DNA from: Clostridium disporicum
GTDB taxonomy: Bacteria > Bacillota > Clostridia > Clostridiales > Clostridiaceae
Assembly (NCBI RefSeq): GCF_001405015.1
Contig: NZ_CYZX01000005.1
Coordinates: 1-64,000, forward strand
Length of the DNA stretch: 64,000 nucleotides
Direction: 5' to 3'
Shown: positions 15,626-28,000 of the stretch, piece by piece
Layout of the letters: each line of letters begins with the position of its first letter
Position numbering within the stretch: position 1 is the stretch's first letter
Notes under the pieces: generated by a model
Databases searched by the model: none
Told to the model about the DNA's origin: nothing
Seen by the model: the letters and a program-made list of their open reading frames with translations, nothing else
Program-made: the position numbers and the translations under genes

Positions 15626-18499
15626 ATTATCAATATCTTCTAATACAATAACTTCTCTTTCTGCTACAGTTATATTTCCATCACTATCTTCTATAGTATA
15701 CTTAATTATGTAAGTACCAGGAACATTATTATCAAAGTTTCCTAAATCAACAGTAACTTTCATTTCTTCTATAGAATCATTATCATCTGTAATTATAACT
15801 CCAGACATTGGGTCAAAATTCTCTCCAACATTTATTGTAATAGTTCCTATTCCACTTATTACTGGTTTCTCATTACTTCTAACTATAACCTTTCTAGTTT
15901 CCTTAGTTGTATTCCCATCACTATCTGTAACAGAATACGTAATTATATATTCACCTGAAATAGTGTTATCAAATGAATCTAAGTCAACAAGAATTTTTAA
16001 ATTCTCGCTAGTATCTCTGTCATCTTCAAATATAATTCCAGCATACGGATCAAATTCTTCTCCAATATTTATAGTTACATCATTTAATACTGTTACAGTT
16101 GGTGCTAAACCTCTATCATTTATATTTGTCTTTAATTTTTCTAAAGTTTCTTGTATAAGTGTTAATCTTTTATTAGTTTCCCATTGAGTTAATGCATTTC
16201 CATCAATCAACTGTTGAGTTTCTAAAATTAAATTCTTCAGTTCATTAACCGCACTCTCTGGATGTTGTCCTCCAAAGATACCAATTTGACCATTTGTTAA
16301 TATATTATTATAGAATTCATTTGCTTCATTTATTTGCGAATTTAAATATGTATGGTCTACTTTTGCTGGTGTTAATGGTATATCTACAGTATTATAAATT
16401 GCAAATCCACTATTTACCTTATTTAATACCTCAGCCTCAGTTGATTCATTTAAACTAAAGTTCCCTTTATTATAGTTAACTGATATATTCTTATCTTCTG
16501 CATATTTATTTCCATAAGCTAAGAATTGATTGTCTCCATAAGCCGTTACAGCTCTGTTGCTTATAGTGATTTGATCTCTTTCATCACTCATAAACTCATT
16601 ATTATAAATTACAAAGTTTTGAACATCTCCATAGGCACCTACCCAAGAATCATCCTTAAACTGTAAGTCTTGACCATCTCTAAAGCTTTGATAATATAAT
16701 ATTCCAGTACCTTGTCCACCAAAGTTTGTTGTTTGATGGAATAAGTTATTATATATAGTTGTGTTGTAAAGTATACATTCTTGTTTTGTTAAATCACCAT
16801 ATATATATGTTAGTAATGGTACATCTTTAAAATGATTTGAACCTACATATGCACCCTCACCATTTCTTATTTTTACTCCTCCAGCTGCTCCATTTTCCAT
16901 ACCTTCGAAGTAATTTCCATATATATTTAAATTAGTATATCCCTTAGAGTATATTATGTGGTCTCTTCTTTGCCCATCTACTGCAACATTTATACCTGAT
17001 ATTAATACATCTGTTCCAAAATCACCAGTTATATTTCTAGTTTTATCCATGTTGAAGTAATTGTTCGATATATTAACATTCTCGTCATATCTTTCATTAT
17101 TAATAGCCGTAAGGAAATTACCTTGAGAACCGCTTATCTTAATTCCTTCACTTAGCCCTGATTGAGATTCAACTTGGATAAGATTTAATTTGTTTATAAC
17201 TGTATCCGGTAACATTGTAGCAGCATCACTTAAACCTTCTAAATTTCCAAAGAAATTATCTTTAATAGTCGTATTATTAGTTCTGTATGTTGCAATACCT
17301 CTTCCTGGATAATTAACTCCTCTTAAGAATGCATTTTCCTCTATTATATACTTATTATTCTTTGCAGTTATATAAGGTTCCATTGTAACCTTTCTTATTT
17401 CACCTGCAGCATTTGTTTCTCTTGTATATTGACCATTCATAAATACATTATTATTGAAGCTTATACCTTTTTTATATGGTCCATTAAACTCTAACCCAAT
17501 GTTATTGAATACTATGTTATTTATGTTTACATAGTTCATATTTGAATGGTATTCTGCATTCATTAACTTTAACATCTTATCAACACTTGAACTTCCGTCA
17601 AATATAGAAAGACCATTTGTTGCACCACTCAATTTAAAGTTTGATAATGCAGGAAGATTGATTGTTGCTAAATCAATATCAGCTGTTATTTTATATACTC
17701 CCTCTGGGAAATATAACTCTCTACCATGTGAAGCTGCATATTCTATCAACTTCTTTAAGTTTTGAGTATCATCTGTAACCCCATCACCAGCTAATGTAAT
17801 AGGTTGTCCATTTTCATCTAAAACTTCTGAATGATTTTGAACATCTATAACAGTTTTAATTATCATATAATCTGTTGTTTGTTCATCATACTTCTTATTA
17901 CGATCTTCTCCTGTTATTCCAAATAAATTAAGATAATATTCACTTAGAACTTTACTTTCAACATCATTTACATACTTATCATAAATATTATCTGCCACAA
18001 CAAATTCATTATTTTGGAAATATCCATCAATCATTTGTAAATTAGTAACTCCAACATTTATGTTTGACTCTTCTTGGTGTATAGAACCAATAACTTCTAC
18101 ACGTGAATCTATATGACTATCTGCTCTAAGAGTTCTTGATCTAGTAATCATTATTCCACCATTATTGTTTTTAGTAGAACAATCTTCTAACTTAACAGTA
18201 CTTCCGTTAACAAATATACCATATCTATAAGAATTCTCTACAGTTACATTATCAAGAAGTATATCACGAGAATTGTAAATATTAACTCCTATATCTTTAG
18301 AATTCTTTATAGTTAAATCTTTTAGTATTATATCATTTCCTTTTAATGTAATACCTACTAACTTATTTAAATCAATGGTACGTCCATCTTCCTCAATTAA
18401 TATGTTAGAATTAACTACTAATTCACTAATATCACTTCCTGCTGGTAAATCACCTGCTTCAATTTTAATATCATTCTTAATATGCAGCACATTACCGTT

Positions 18500-21465
18500 A
18501 TTACTAATATTATTTATAAAATCTTTTGCTGTTGATATATCAACATCTACTCTAGAGAAATAATCTATTGTACTATTTTCTTTATTATTTTTTTCTGTTC
18601 CTTTTACATACAACCCATGTGGATCATTTATTATGTTCTCTTGTTCTCCAGCTTTTTTAATTGATTGCATATGCACTGTATCATTAGTATGAATATTTTT
18701 TGATAAAATATCTACAGTTGAACCACCTCTTACTTGGATACCTCTATATAAATTATTATTACTAGATATATCATCAATTTTAACTGTAGAATCGAATATA
18801 TCTATTCCTACTGTACTTCTTTCATTATTAGGTAAAGAAATATCTTTACCAGATAATTTCAACTTATATAAGCTAACATCCTTTGCTCCATATAGAGTTA
18901 ATCCAGTTGTCTTATAATTAGCAAATTCAAGATTCTTTAATGTTACATTTTTTGCTTTTACACTAAAGCTATCGACATTACCTAAATCAAATTTAAAATT
19001 ATTACCATATATAGTTACGTAATTAGCCTTTATTTCTAAATTCTCTTTTAACGTAATATCTTGAGTTATCTTTATAAGAGAATTTGGTATTGTTATGGCA
19101 TCTTTTAACTTTTCAAAGGTATCTACACTCACAATTTTCTGAGTGTTATAATACTCATTCTTTGTATTAGCAGAATCAACTTTTTCATCTGTTTTAAGAT
19201 ACTGATCATTTACGTCATGTATTTTATTTTCATCTTGTCCATCTTTAACCATACTTCTTATAGCTGCAGTATCATTTTCATGAGTATTGTTTCCTTCAAA
19301 TGTAACAGTTGATACATCTCTTAATCTTATTCCGCATTCAATATGATTTTTACTTGTTATATTTTTTATTGTTGCTGTAGAATTACTTACATCTATACCT
19401 ACAGAACTTTTCTTATCTGTCCCTAGTAATTTTATATTATCTAAAGTTATGTCTTTAGTATTATATAGTAATATAGCTGACGAAGTATAATTTTCAAAAT
19501 TTATATTACTTAATGTACTTCCTGATGCCGTTGATTTAACTACTATCTTATTATTACTATTTTTTAAATCAATTTTATTATCATTACCATTTATCGTTAA
19601 ATTTTTCCCTGTTATATTTAACTCTTCTGTTAATTCAATAGTATTATTTATATTTATAGTCGCATTATTTTCTGTTACTGCTTGTTTTAACCCTGTAAAA
19701 TCTGTTACGTCTATTGTTTTAAATAAACTATATAATATAATTTTTTTATCTGTTTCAGTAGTTTCAGATGTTTTAATATATTTATTAGTATTATCTGTTA
19801 TTACACTCTCAGAAGCACCATTGGCTACTATAATTTTAATATCAGATTTATCATTCTCATGAGTATTGTTTCCTTCAAATGTAACAGTTGATGCATCTCT
19901 TAATTTTATTCCGCACTCAACATGATTCTTACTTGTTATATTTTTTATTGTTGCTGTAGAATTACTTACATCTATACCTACAGAACTTTTCTTATCTGTC
20001 CCTAGTAATTTTATATTATCTAAAATTATATCTTTAGCATTATATAATAATATAGCTGACGAAGTATAATTTTCGATATTTATATTACTTAATGTAGTTC
20101 CTACTGCAGTTGATTTAACTACTATCTTCTTATTAGTATTTTTAAAATCAATTTTATTGTTATTACCATTTATTATTATATTTTTCCCTGTTATATTTAA
20201 CTCTTCTGTTAATTCAATAGTTTGATTTATATTTATAATAGCATTATTTACCGTTACTGCTTGTTCTAATCCTGTAAAATCTGTTACGTCTATTGTTTTA
20301 CGTAAACTATAGAATATATTTTTTTATCTTTATCGATAGTTTCAGAAGTTTTAATATATTTACTAGTATTATCTGTTATTACACTCTCAGAAGCACCATC
20401 TAATACTACCATTTTAATATCAGCATTATCATTTTCATGGCTATTATTTCCTGAAATTTCAACCTTAGCTTCCTCTCTTAGTCTAATTCCACATTCACTA
20501 TGATTTTTACTTGTTATATTCTCTATTGTTACAGTAGAACCAACTACATCCATACCAACTTTACTTTTTCCATTTGCAGTTGAATTCTTATATTCTCCAG
20601 TTAATGTTATATCCTTTAGAGCTACATTTTTACCACTAACATATATTCCAATTGTAGTGTAATTATCAAATGTTAAATTATTAATCTCTATATTATCTGC
20701 ATTTCCTTTTATAACAAATCTATTAGTAGTATCAGTTTGATTTAAATCAAACGTCTTACCATCACCATTGATTATTATATTTTTTCCTGTAATATCTATA
20801 GCATTATCAAATTTTATATCACTTGTAATATTAATATTAACATTTGATTGCGTTACTGCCTTTTTTAATGATTCAAAGCTACTAGCATTTAAAGTTTTAC
20901 TTCTATAATTTACTTGATTAGTATTTTTACTATATTCAATATATTGATCATTATCAAAATCTATTACATTTGTATTAACTCCATTATCAAGTACACTTTG
21001 TAAGTCTACTGCATCATTTTCATGGATATGTGTCCCTTTTATTGTAACATGAGCTCCTTTTTTTACTCTTATTCCACTTTGTAAATGATTTTGACTTGTG
21101 ATATTTTCTAATGTTACAGTAGTATTTGCATCAGATATATCTATTCCTGCTTTTGCATTTCCAACTTTAGATGGCTCTACAGATTTTCCTGTTAGAGTTA
21201 TATCTTTAAGATTTATATTTTTACCACTAATATATATCCCTGTTGTATAATAATTATCAAATGTTAAATTGTTAATTTCTATATTATCTGCATTTCCTTT
21301 TATAACAAATCTATTTGTGTCCTCTGTTTGTTTTAAATCAAATTTTCTTCCATCACCATTGATTGTTATATTTTATCCTGTAATATTTATAGGATTATCA
21401 AAACTTATATCATTTTTAATATTAATATTAACATTTGACTGCATTACAGCATTTTTTAATTGATT
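18500..21465 (-). repeat. Tandem beta-helix modules, about 579 bp each
   Basis: The N-terminal half of the surface-protein gene is built from tandem units. The two central units are nearly identical: the segment beginning ATTCCGCA at 19329 recurs at 19908, 579 bases (193 codons) away, over several hundred bases. Flanking units are more diverged. Such near-identity suggests a recent duplication and permits gain or loss of units by recombination. Confidence 0.85.
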
Positions 21466-21747
21466 GTAATCAAATACATCAATATCAGTTTTAACTGTTG
21501 TTTTCTCTACAGATTGTGCAGTATCTACACTTTCTTTTTTTTCTGCCAGTTCATACTCAAAATTAGTTTCTGTTTTATCAGTTCCTAGTTGAGTTTCATT
21601 TTCATTATTTTCTAATAACTCTTCTACAGACTCTATTACTTCTGTATTATCACTTACCTCTAGGAATTCATTCTTTATGGTATCAGCATAAGCTAAGTTA
21701 TTTGAAACCATTGCAGTTATTAGTGTTCCTGCTATCACTTTTTTCAT

Positions 21748-22252
21748 TATTTTACGTCCCCCCAATCTTAGCTTGCATAACTTCTTACACTTTCGCTAAA
21801 ATTTATTGCTACATAATAAAAAACGCTTTTTTATTTACATATAAAAACATTATCATAAAATTATAATAACATCTCTACATATCTAAAATTAAAGAGCATA
21901 CAACTGCACCTATATCACTAATTTTTTTTGCAGCTATCGTAGCTAAAAAATATAATATAGGCATTTACCATATAAATTTTTCTCTCATTAAATTTCTCAT
22001 TATTTCCTCTTACCAAAACACTCTATCTTTTTCAAAACCTCCTATGTATTTATATTTTTTACCCGTTTCAAAAAATTGTGTTTATATTATATACTACACC
22101 ATATAATTAGACAACCTTTAATTAAATATAAAATTACTTTTCATATAAACTACAGAAGTGATAGAGCCTATCCTTTGGTAAGTCCTACCACCTCTTATAA
22201 CATCATCTTATTACTATTCATAAAAATTGTTACAACTCTTATAAATATATTT
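21748..22252. other. Leader region of the surface-protein gene
   Basis: About 500 bases without a gene between scrB and the surface-protein gene. It contains a hairpin AGCTA-TCG-TAGCT bounded by T-run and A-run (21927-21957), usable as a terminator in both directions, and a more complex foldable segment near 22150-22197 described separately. No c-di-GMP aptamer motif is seen here. Confidence 0.5.
22150..22197 (-). promoter_or_regulatory. Candidate structured RNA element, unassigned
   Basis: On the minus strand AGAGGUG pairs with CACUUCU (seven pairs, one G-U) and encloses two small hairpins, GUA-GGACU-UAC and AUAG-GCU-CUAU, forming a possible three-way junction. It lies about 60-100 bases past the scrB stop and some 400 bases before the surface-protein gene. 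It does not match any riboswitch consensus I know, and could be chance folding. Confidence 0.3.
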
Positions 22253-23680
22253 TTATATATTATATCTTATTATATCGGCTGTTCCATTACCTTCAATTTT
22301 AATGGTCTTATCCATTCCATCATTGTATATTCTAGTTGAAAATACTTCTTCTCCACCATTTAGGAATATTTCTAAAGAAGATTCATCTGAAAATACCCTT
22401 AGTGATTTTACTGACTCTATTTCAACGGCTCTCATATCTCTTCCGTATCCTGATTTTCCAAGCTCTAATTTAAATACCTTATCTTTAAATGAAAGTCTAC
22501 AATCTTCTCTTAATTCTACAATAAAATCATTTGAATCATTAAACTCTATATTTAGTTCAAATGTATTCGATTCGAATATATCTTTATCTATTCTATCTTT
22601 TAATACAACATTTTTTATTTCTAGCTTGTCTTTTCTTAAAGTCTCTAGCTCCTTAACTGGAATCTGATATATTTTTTCATCTTTCAAAACTAATTCTCTT
22701 GGAATGCTTAGTTGGTGTTGCCAGAAGTTATCTATTGTAGGGTTCTTATGCTCTACTGCATCTGGAACTCCCATCCATCCTATAAATAATCTTCTACCTT
22801 TGCTATCTTCAAAACTTTGAGGTGCATAGAAATCAAACCCTCTATCTATTTCATCAAATTTTCCATGCTCTAAAACTTTTTTATTATCAGTAAAATGTCC
22901 TATAGTATATCCTGTTTGATAAACATTGTTATATTTATATCCCTCTGCTTCTACACCTTGTGGAGAGAACATAAATACTTCTTTATTATTTAATTTAAAT
23001 ATATCTGGACATTCCCACATATATCCCATTTTTTCTTCTTCCCCTGCTGGAATTGAATGAAGCTCCCAATTATAAAGATCTTTTGATTTATATAATAATA
23101 TACATCCCTTATCATCTCTTGTTCTCGCTCCTAAAACCATGTAATAAATTCCGTCTTCTTCCCAAACTTTAGGGTCTCTAACATGGCATGACATATTACT
23201 AGGATAATCTTCATTTCTAAGTACTATAGTCTTTTCTGAAAAATTAACACAATCTTTACTAGTTACAAGAATAACATTATGCCCTCTTCCTGTATAAATA
23301 TAATCATGTTCTCCTGGTTCCTTTGAATTTCCTGTGTAGAAGAAGTATACAGTACCATCTTTAACAAACGCAGAACCTGAATATACTCCGTCCTTATCTT
23401 CATATATGTCTGGGAAAATAGCTACTTCTTTTTCTTCCCAGTTAACTAAATCTTTAGAAGCATAATGCCCCCAAAACTTTTGTCCCCCCATTGGTGTAAG
23501 TGGTGAATATTGATAGAAGCAATGATACTCCCCATTAAATTCACATAATCCATTTGGGTCATTTATCCATCCAATTGGAGCCATTATATGATACTTATTT
23601 CTCCATTTATCATTTTTAACTATATCTAAATATTTTTCTTTACACTCTTTAATTTCATTTAAAAACTTTTCTTTAAGCAT
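22253..23680 (-). CDS. scrB: Sucrose-6-phosphate hydrolase (GH32)
   Basis: A 475-residue cytoplasmic glycoside hydrolase of family 32 that splits sucrose-6-phosphate, delivered by the sucrose PTS, into glucose-6-phosphate and fructose. The nucleophile motif is GWINDPNG, the transition-state RDP motif is VRDPKVW, and the acid/base is in MWECPDIF. The five-bladed propeller is followed by the C-terminal beta sandwich (about 345-475). No signal peptide. It follows scrK with only two bases between stop and start (AGGGGAG site), so the two form an operon controlled by the operator upstream of scrK. Confidence 0.93.
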   Translation of the reverse strand: MLKEKFLNEIKECKEKYLDIVKNDKWRNKYHIMAPIGWINDPNGLCEFNGEYHCFYQYSPLTPMGGQKFWGHYASKDLVNWEEKEVAIFPDIYEDKDGVYSGSAFVKDGTVYFFYTGNSKEPGEHDYIYTGRGHNVILVTSKDCVNFSEKTIVLRNEDYPSNMSCHVRDPKVWEEDGIYYMVLGARTRDDKGCILLYKSKDLYNWELHSIPAGEEEKMGYMWECPDIFKLNNKEVFMFSPQGVEAEGYKYNNVYQTGYTIGHFTDNKKVLEHGKFDEIDRGFDFYAPQSFEDSKGRRLFIGWMGVPDAVEHKNPTIDNFWQHQLSIPRELVLKDEKIYQIPVKELETLRKDKLEIKNVVLKDRIDKDIFESNTFELNIEFNDSNDFIVELREDCRLSFKDKVFKLELGKSGYGRDMRAVEIESVKSLRVFSDESSLEIFLNGGEEVFSTRIYNDGMDKTIKIEGNGTADIIRYNI

Positions 23681-23682
23681 TA

Positions 23683-24654
23683 TTATCTCCCCTGTATCAT
23701 CGCTAAAACTTCTTCCTTAGTTGGTAATGCACCTATAGCACCTCTTTTACATACGGTTAATGCAGCTGTAGCATTCGAGAATGTTAATATAGCTTTAATT
23801 TTTTCTTCATCTAGGTTTACTAGTTCTTCTAATGAATATTCTTCATCTGCAACTTGGTATAAGAATGAACCTATAAATGAATCTCCTGCACCTGTAGTAT
23901 CTTGAGCAACTACTTTAAATGAAGGTGAAAATACAGTAGTATTCCCAGTAATAAACTCTGCTCCATTAGTACCCTTTGTATAAATTATTACTTTAACATC
24001 ACCTTGTAATAGGAATTCTAATGCTTTCTTTTCATCCTTAATTCCAGTTATAAATTCTAATTCCTCATCACTTATCTTTACTATATTTGCATATGGAAGG
24101 AATTCTAATATTGCTTCTCTGCATAACTCTGGCGTTTCCCATAATGGTAATCTAACATTAGGATCAAAACTTATTATACATTTGTTCTTCTTTGCAAATT
24201 CAATCGCCTTTCTATGAGCTTCCTTTATTGGAGCATTAATTAAACTTACTGAACAAAAATGAAGTATTCCTCCATCTTTAAATGTCTCTTCATCTATTTC
24301 ATCTTTATTTAATAACATATCTGCACTAGGGTTCCTATAAAATGAAAAATCTCTTTCTCCATCTTCTTTTAATGATACAAATGCTAATGCTGTATTTGCT
24401 TCTTTAGTTCTTAAAATCCTTGAAGTATCTACTCCTAAAGGCTTAATTTCTTCTAATATGTGATCTCCAAAACCATCTACTCCAAGCTTAGTTAACATAA
24501 CAGAGCTTCCACCTAGTTTTGATACTGCTGCTGCAACATTAAGAGGAGCTCCCCCTGCTACTCTTAAAAAGTTAGACACATCCTTTAATGCAACACCTTT
24601 TTCATGTGGTATAAAATCTATTAATGCTTCACCTATTGAAATTACTTTTTTCAT
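23683..24654 (-). CDS. scrK: Fructokinase (PfkB family)
   Basis: A 323-residue PfkB-family sugar kinase that phosphorylates the fructose set free by ScrB. Signature motifs are GGAPLNVAAAVSKLGG near the N-terminus and the ATP-binding / catalytic DTTGAGDSFIGSFLY with the base Asp. The frame is open to 24714, but the start MKKVISIGEALID at 24654 has AGGAGGAG just upstream and is the family's normal N-terminus. The LacI-type operator at 24678-24689 lies directly before the ribosome binding site. Confidence 0.92.
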   Translation of the reverse strand: MKKVISIGEALIDFIPHEKGVALKDVSNFLRVAGGAPLNVAAAVSKLGGSSVMLTKLGVDGFGDHILEEIKPLGVDTSRILRTKEANTALAFVSLKEDGERDFSFYRNPSADMLLNKDEIDEETFKDGGILHFCSVSLINAPIKEAHRKAIEFAKKNKCIISFDPNVRLPLWETPELCREAILEFLPYANIVKISDEELEFITGIKDEKKALEFLLQGDVKVIIYTKGTNGAEFITGNTTVFSPSFKVVAQDTTGAGDSFIGSFLYQVADEEYSLEELVNLDEEKIKAILTFSNATAALTVCKRGAIGALPTKEEVLAMIQGR

Positions 24655-24677
24655 TTTCTCTCCTCCTATACAAACAT

Positions 24678-24689
24678 GGGAATGTTCCC
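24678..24689. promoter_or_regulatory. ScrR operator before scrK
   Basis: GGGAATGTTCCC, a near-perfect palindrome differing by one base from the two GGGAACGTTCCC sites at 34575-34586 and 34663-34674 around scrA. Its place just upstream of the scrK ribosome binding site fits repression by the LacI-type regulator at 34710-35708. Confidence 0.85.
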
Positions 24690-24955
24690 CTATATTCGTA
24701 AAAAAATAAATCAATAAACATATTTACATTTACTTCTATAAAATAATTATATACTTTTCTATACACTTAGTCTATATTTTTTAATTAATCATCCAACTCT
24801 TCTCACTATACATTTTTAATATAAACTATTAACCCCTATCATCAAATATCTTTCTTAATTTATACCTCTTTTCTTACCTCTTATTACCATTAATTATATA
24901 TAAAAATATATTTACTATTAATTTATATGCATCTAAAAATAATCTACTATTATTA

Positions 24956-24989
24956 AAAGAGAGCTTATCTCTTTTAATAAGCTCTCTTT
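24956..24989 (-). terminator. Terminator of the M60 protease gene
   Basis: A perfect 13-bp stem (24956-24968 with 24977-24989) with a T-rich tail on the minus strand, 38 bases beyond the stop codon of the metalloprotease gene. The rest of the 24690-25026 gap is AT-rich and must hold the scrKB promoter, though no single -35/-10 pair stands out. Confidence 0.8.
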
Positions 24990-25026
24990 ATAGTATAAAA
25001 ATATTATTAACTAAATAAAATCATCT

Positions 25027-28000
25027 TTAGTTCGTTAGCATATATATAGTAGTTGCTTCATATTTTCCATCTAAGCTTTGGTATATTAAAGATACACTAT
25101 TTACTCCACTATATAAAAGACCTTTATCTATAGAAATTTTATTGTCCTCTATCACTGATATTGCATCAATTGTCTTTGATCCTTCTACATTTGCAATCAA
25201 AACTTTCTTAGGCATCATTTTTTCACCAGTTATATCTATAACTTCCTCATCTATTGTCACCTTTCCATCAGTAACATATGCCATACCTACAGCTATATAT
25301 TGTTCTATAACACTAATATCTGTTAGTTTTCTCAAACTACTTAATTGTGATAAATCTTGTATTTCATTATAATTTAAATTTAATGTTTCTAAATTTTTAG
25401 CATATTGTAAGCCTTCTAAACTGCTAATCATTAACCCTTCACCATTTAATGAAGTTAATCTGTACATATCACCTATAGTTATTGTATTTGATGTTAATTC
25501 TAAAGTTTCTTTAATAGCATCTCTTAAAATTCTATCTGGTACATTAACTACTTCATTTAAATCAATATTCATTTCTAAATTATCTATGACAGAATATATT
25601 TCTTTTACCATAGAGTCTACTGCTTCTTGTGTTATAGATTTATCAACTAACATATTATTTGCTCTCTCTAGAACTTTTTCAAGAACAGCTACAGTTTCTT
25701 CTGTATAAATTTCCTTATCTATTAAAGCCACTTCATTAATTGCAGCTTGTAAGTCTGATAGCTTTACTAAAGCTTCATATACTTCATTCAGTTTTACATA
25801 TAAATCGTCTATTTCTACTTGATTATATCCATCTAATAAACTTGTTTTTACTTCTTCTAATACATCTTGAAGATTTATAAAACTTTCTTCTGAATAATCA
25901 TTGGTATCTAGTTCATTTATTGTTTCTAATAAAGTATCTAACTCTACTCTATTAACTTCAACAGCTTCATTGTTCGCATAATGTAACTTAGCATCTCCCC
26001 ACGTAGCATGGTCTGAACCATTTCCATTTCCACCATCAGTTACAACAAGTTTTAACTCTTTAGCTCCATTTATATCTACTTCAACAAATTTTTGTATATC
26101 TTTAGAATTCATTAATCCTGAATCAAACTTCTTTTCTCCATCTACATAAACTTCAAAGCTTACAGAACCAACTGTGTTATACATTTGTCTGTCTACTCCA
26201 ATATATGAAGTGAAATAATCGCAATTCTTATCAGTTAAGTCATAAATTATTGTAGATGTTGAGTGAGCACCTATACCTCTTTCATAAGCTACTTCTTTAC
26301 CATTCTCATCTGTTAATCTCAATGCTCTTCCACTTATTGAAATATCCTTTTTAGGAGCAGTATAGCTATTTGAAGTTGACTTCCACTCATAATCTGTTAG
26401 ATAAGAATAATCATTCATATCTACAACTGCAATTGTTCTTGTAGCTTCTACAGTATTTCCATCACTATCAGTTACTTTATAAGTTATAGGATATTTACCT
26501 GCTTTATTAAAGTTAACATTTCCACTAACTTCAATACTTGAAGTTAAATCACCATCTTCAATATCAGTTGCAGAATATTCTTCATCTAATTCTATAACTT
26601 GTCCTAATTTAGTTGATACTGATTTTGGTATATTTAATACTGGGAAGCTAGCCCTTATAAGTTCTTCAGCCTTATTTAAATCTTCTTGGAATAAACTTGA
26701 TGCTGGATGGTTTGAAACTTCATTTCTTAAAGCTTCTAACTTTTCTAATGTGTTATAGTTTTCCATTACAGCAGTTTTACTTTCATCCACAAATAATTCA
26801 TTAGCTATTTTATCTGCTAATTCATCAGTTTTATAGAATGACATCTCTCCAATACTTGCCCATGAATCATAAGCTTCAACAAACTTAAATTTAACTCTTC
26901 TAACTTCTGTTTTAGCTATATCTATTTCAATAACATCATTTCTGCTACCAGTATATGAACCTATACCAGCTAAAACAAAGTCATTTCCTTCTGCTTCTGT
27001 TGAAACATAAATTTCAAATTTTGTAGCGAAGCCTTTTCCACCACTTCTTGCTTTATAAGCAATTTTATCAATTTCAGCAAGTTCACCTAAATCAAATATA
27101 ACTTCATTTTTAAATGTAGAACTATTTGGCTTACCAGTTTCCCAATGGGTATTAACGTTATTATCTATAGCATAACTAATTCCACTACTTCCATAGTTCC
27201 CACCATTATTAGATACTGAAACTACTGGTATTTTAAACTTTTCATTATATGCTTCTAAATTATTGAATTGTCCATACTTAGATTTTACAACTTCAAACTC
27301 CTCATACACTGTTACATATGAAGTTTTTTCAACTAAGTTATTATCACTATCAGTAACTCTATAAGTAACTTCAAATCTTCCAACTTTATTTTCTTCAAAG
27401 TTGTTTGAAATTATTTCTATACTTGCAGTTAAATCTCCATCCTCAACATCAGTTGCATTTATACCTGCATTAAAATCTACTGATTCACCTAATTTATAGG
27501 TCTTATCTATAACATTTAAAGAAGGTTTAGCGTTATTAGTAGTTAACTTTGGATTAGCTATTACTGCATGGTCAGAAGTATTACCATTTCCTCCATCATT
27601 AACTTCTATAACTAACTCTTGAATACCCTTAATCGGAACATTTATACCAACCATATTATCTGCATGTTTTATTACATCTGTACTAACTAGAACTTCACCA
27701 TCACCAATAACCTTAAATACTACACTTGAGTTACTTTGAGATGCTATACTCATATCAATTCCAACTAATGCTTCAAAGTTATCATAATCTACATTTGATA
27801 AATCATAAGTTATCTTACCATTTGCATGTATTCCAAACCCTTTATCAAAAGTTTTTATTTCTCCATTTACTCTTCCCTTTATGCTAGAATTTCTTCTTGG
27901 AGTTCCATGCTGAGTTGTAACACTTGCCCAAGCTGTATCTGATAGATAATCATAATCACTTACAACTTCAACATTTACCATCTTTGTAACAACTACTCCA

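Larger units (their letters stand above)
15266..21747 (-). pseudogene. Giant sortase-anchored beta-helix surface protein, broken
   Basis: A gene for a wall-anchored protein of about 2,160 residues, disrupted twice. Signal peptide MKKVIAGTLITAMVSNNLAYA starts at 21747 (GGGGGGA upstream). Five or six tandem parallel beta-helix modules of about 190-195 residues follow, then a pectate-lyase-type domain (GDGVTDDTQNLKKLIEYAA ... LYFPEGVYKI), a helical segment, two Ig-like DUF5011 domains, an acidic eight-residue repeat and the anchor NPNTG, membrane span and RKRKK tail. An AAA to TAA change at 21373-21375 stops the frame at residue 125; a sister repeat has GGA-AAA-AAT there. A single missing T near 20315 shifts the frame, seen by comparison with the next repeat. 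From there to 15266 the frame is open with no ATG of its own before 19252. Sequencing error or reversible silencing cannot be excluded. Confidence 0.88.

Noticed and set aside
15353..15713. Long open frames on both strands through the surface-protein stalk (for example 15353-15643 and 15450-15713 plus, 15397-15633 minus)
   Set aside because: They are produced by the 24-bp tandem repeat, whose length is a multiple of three, so all frames stay open. No ribosome binding sites.
15266..19252. A separate 1328-residue gene starting MVKDGQDENK
   Set aside because: The frame is open upstream of this ATG back to about 20315 and the repeats continue; no RBS or signal peptide. It is the 3' part of one broken gene.
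20290..20553. A separate 87-residue gene
   Set aside because: An internal piece of the same beta-helix gene between the nonsense codon and the frameshift.
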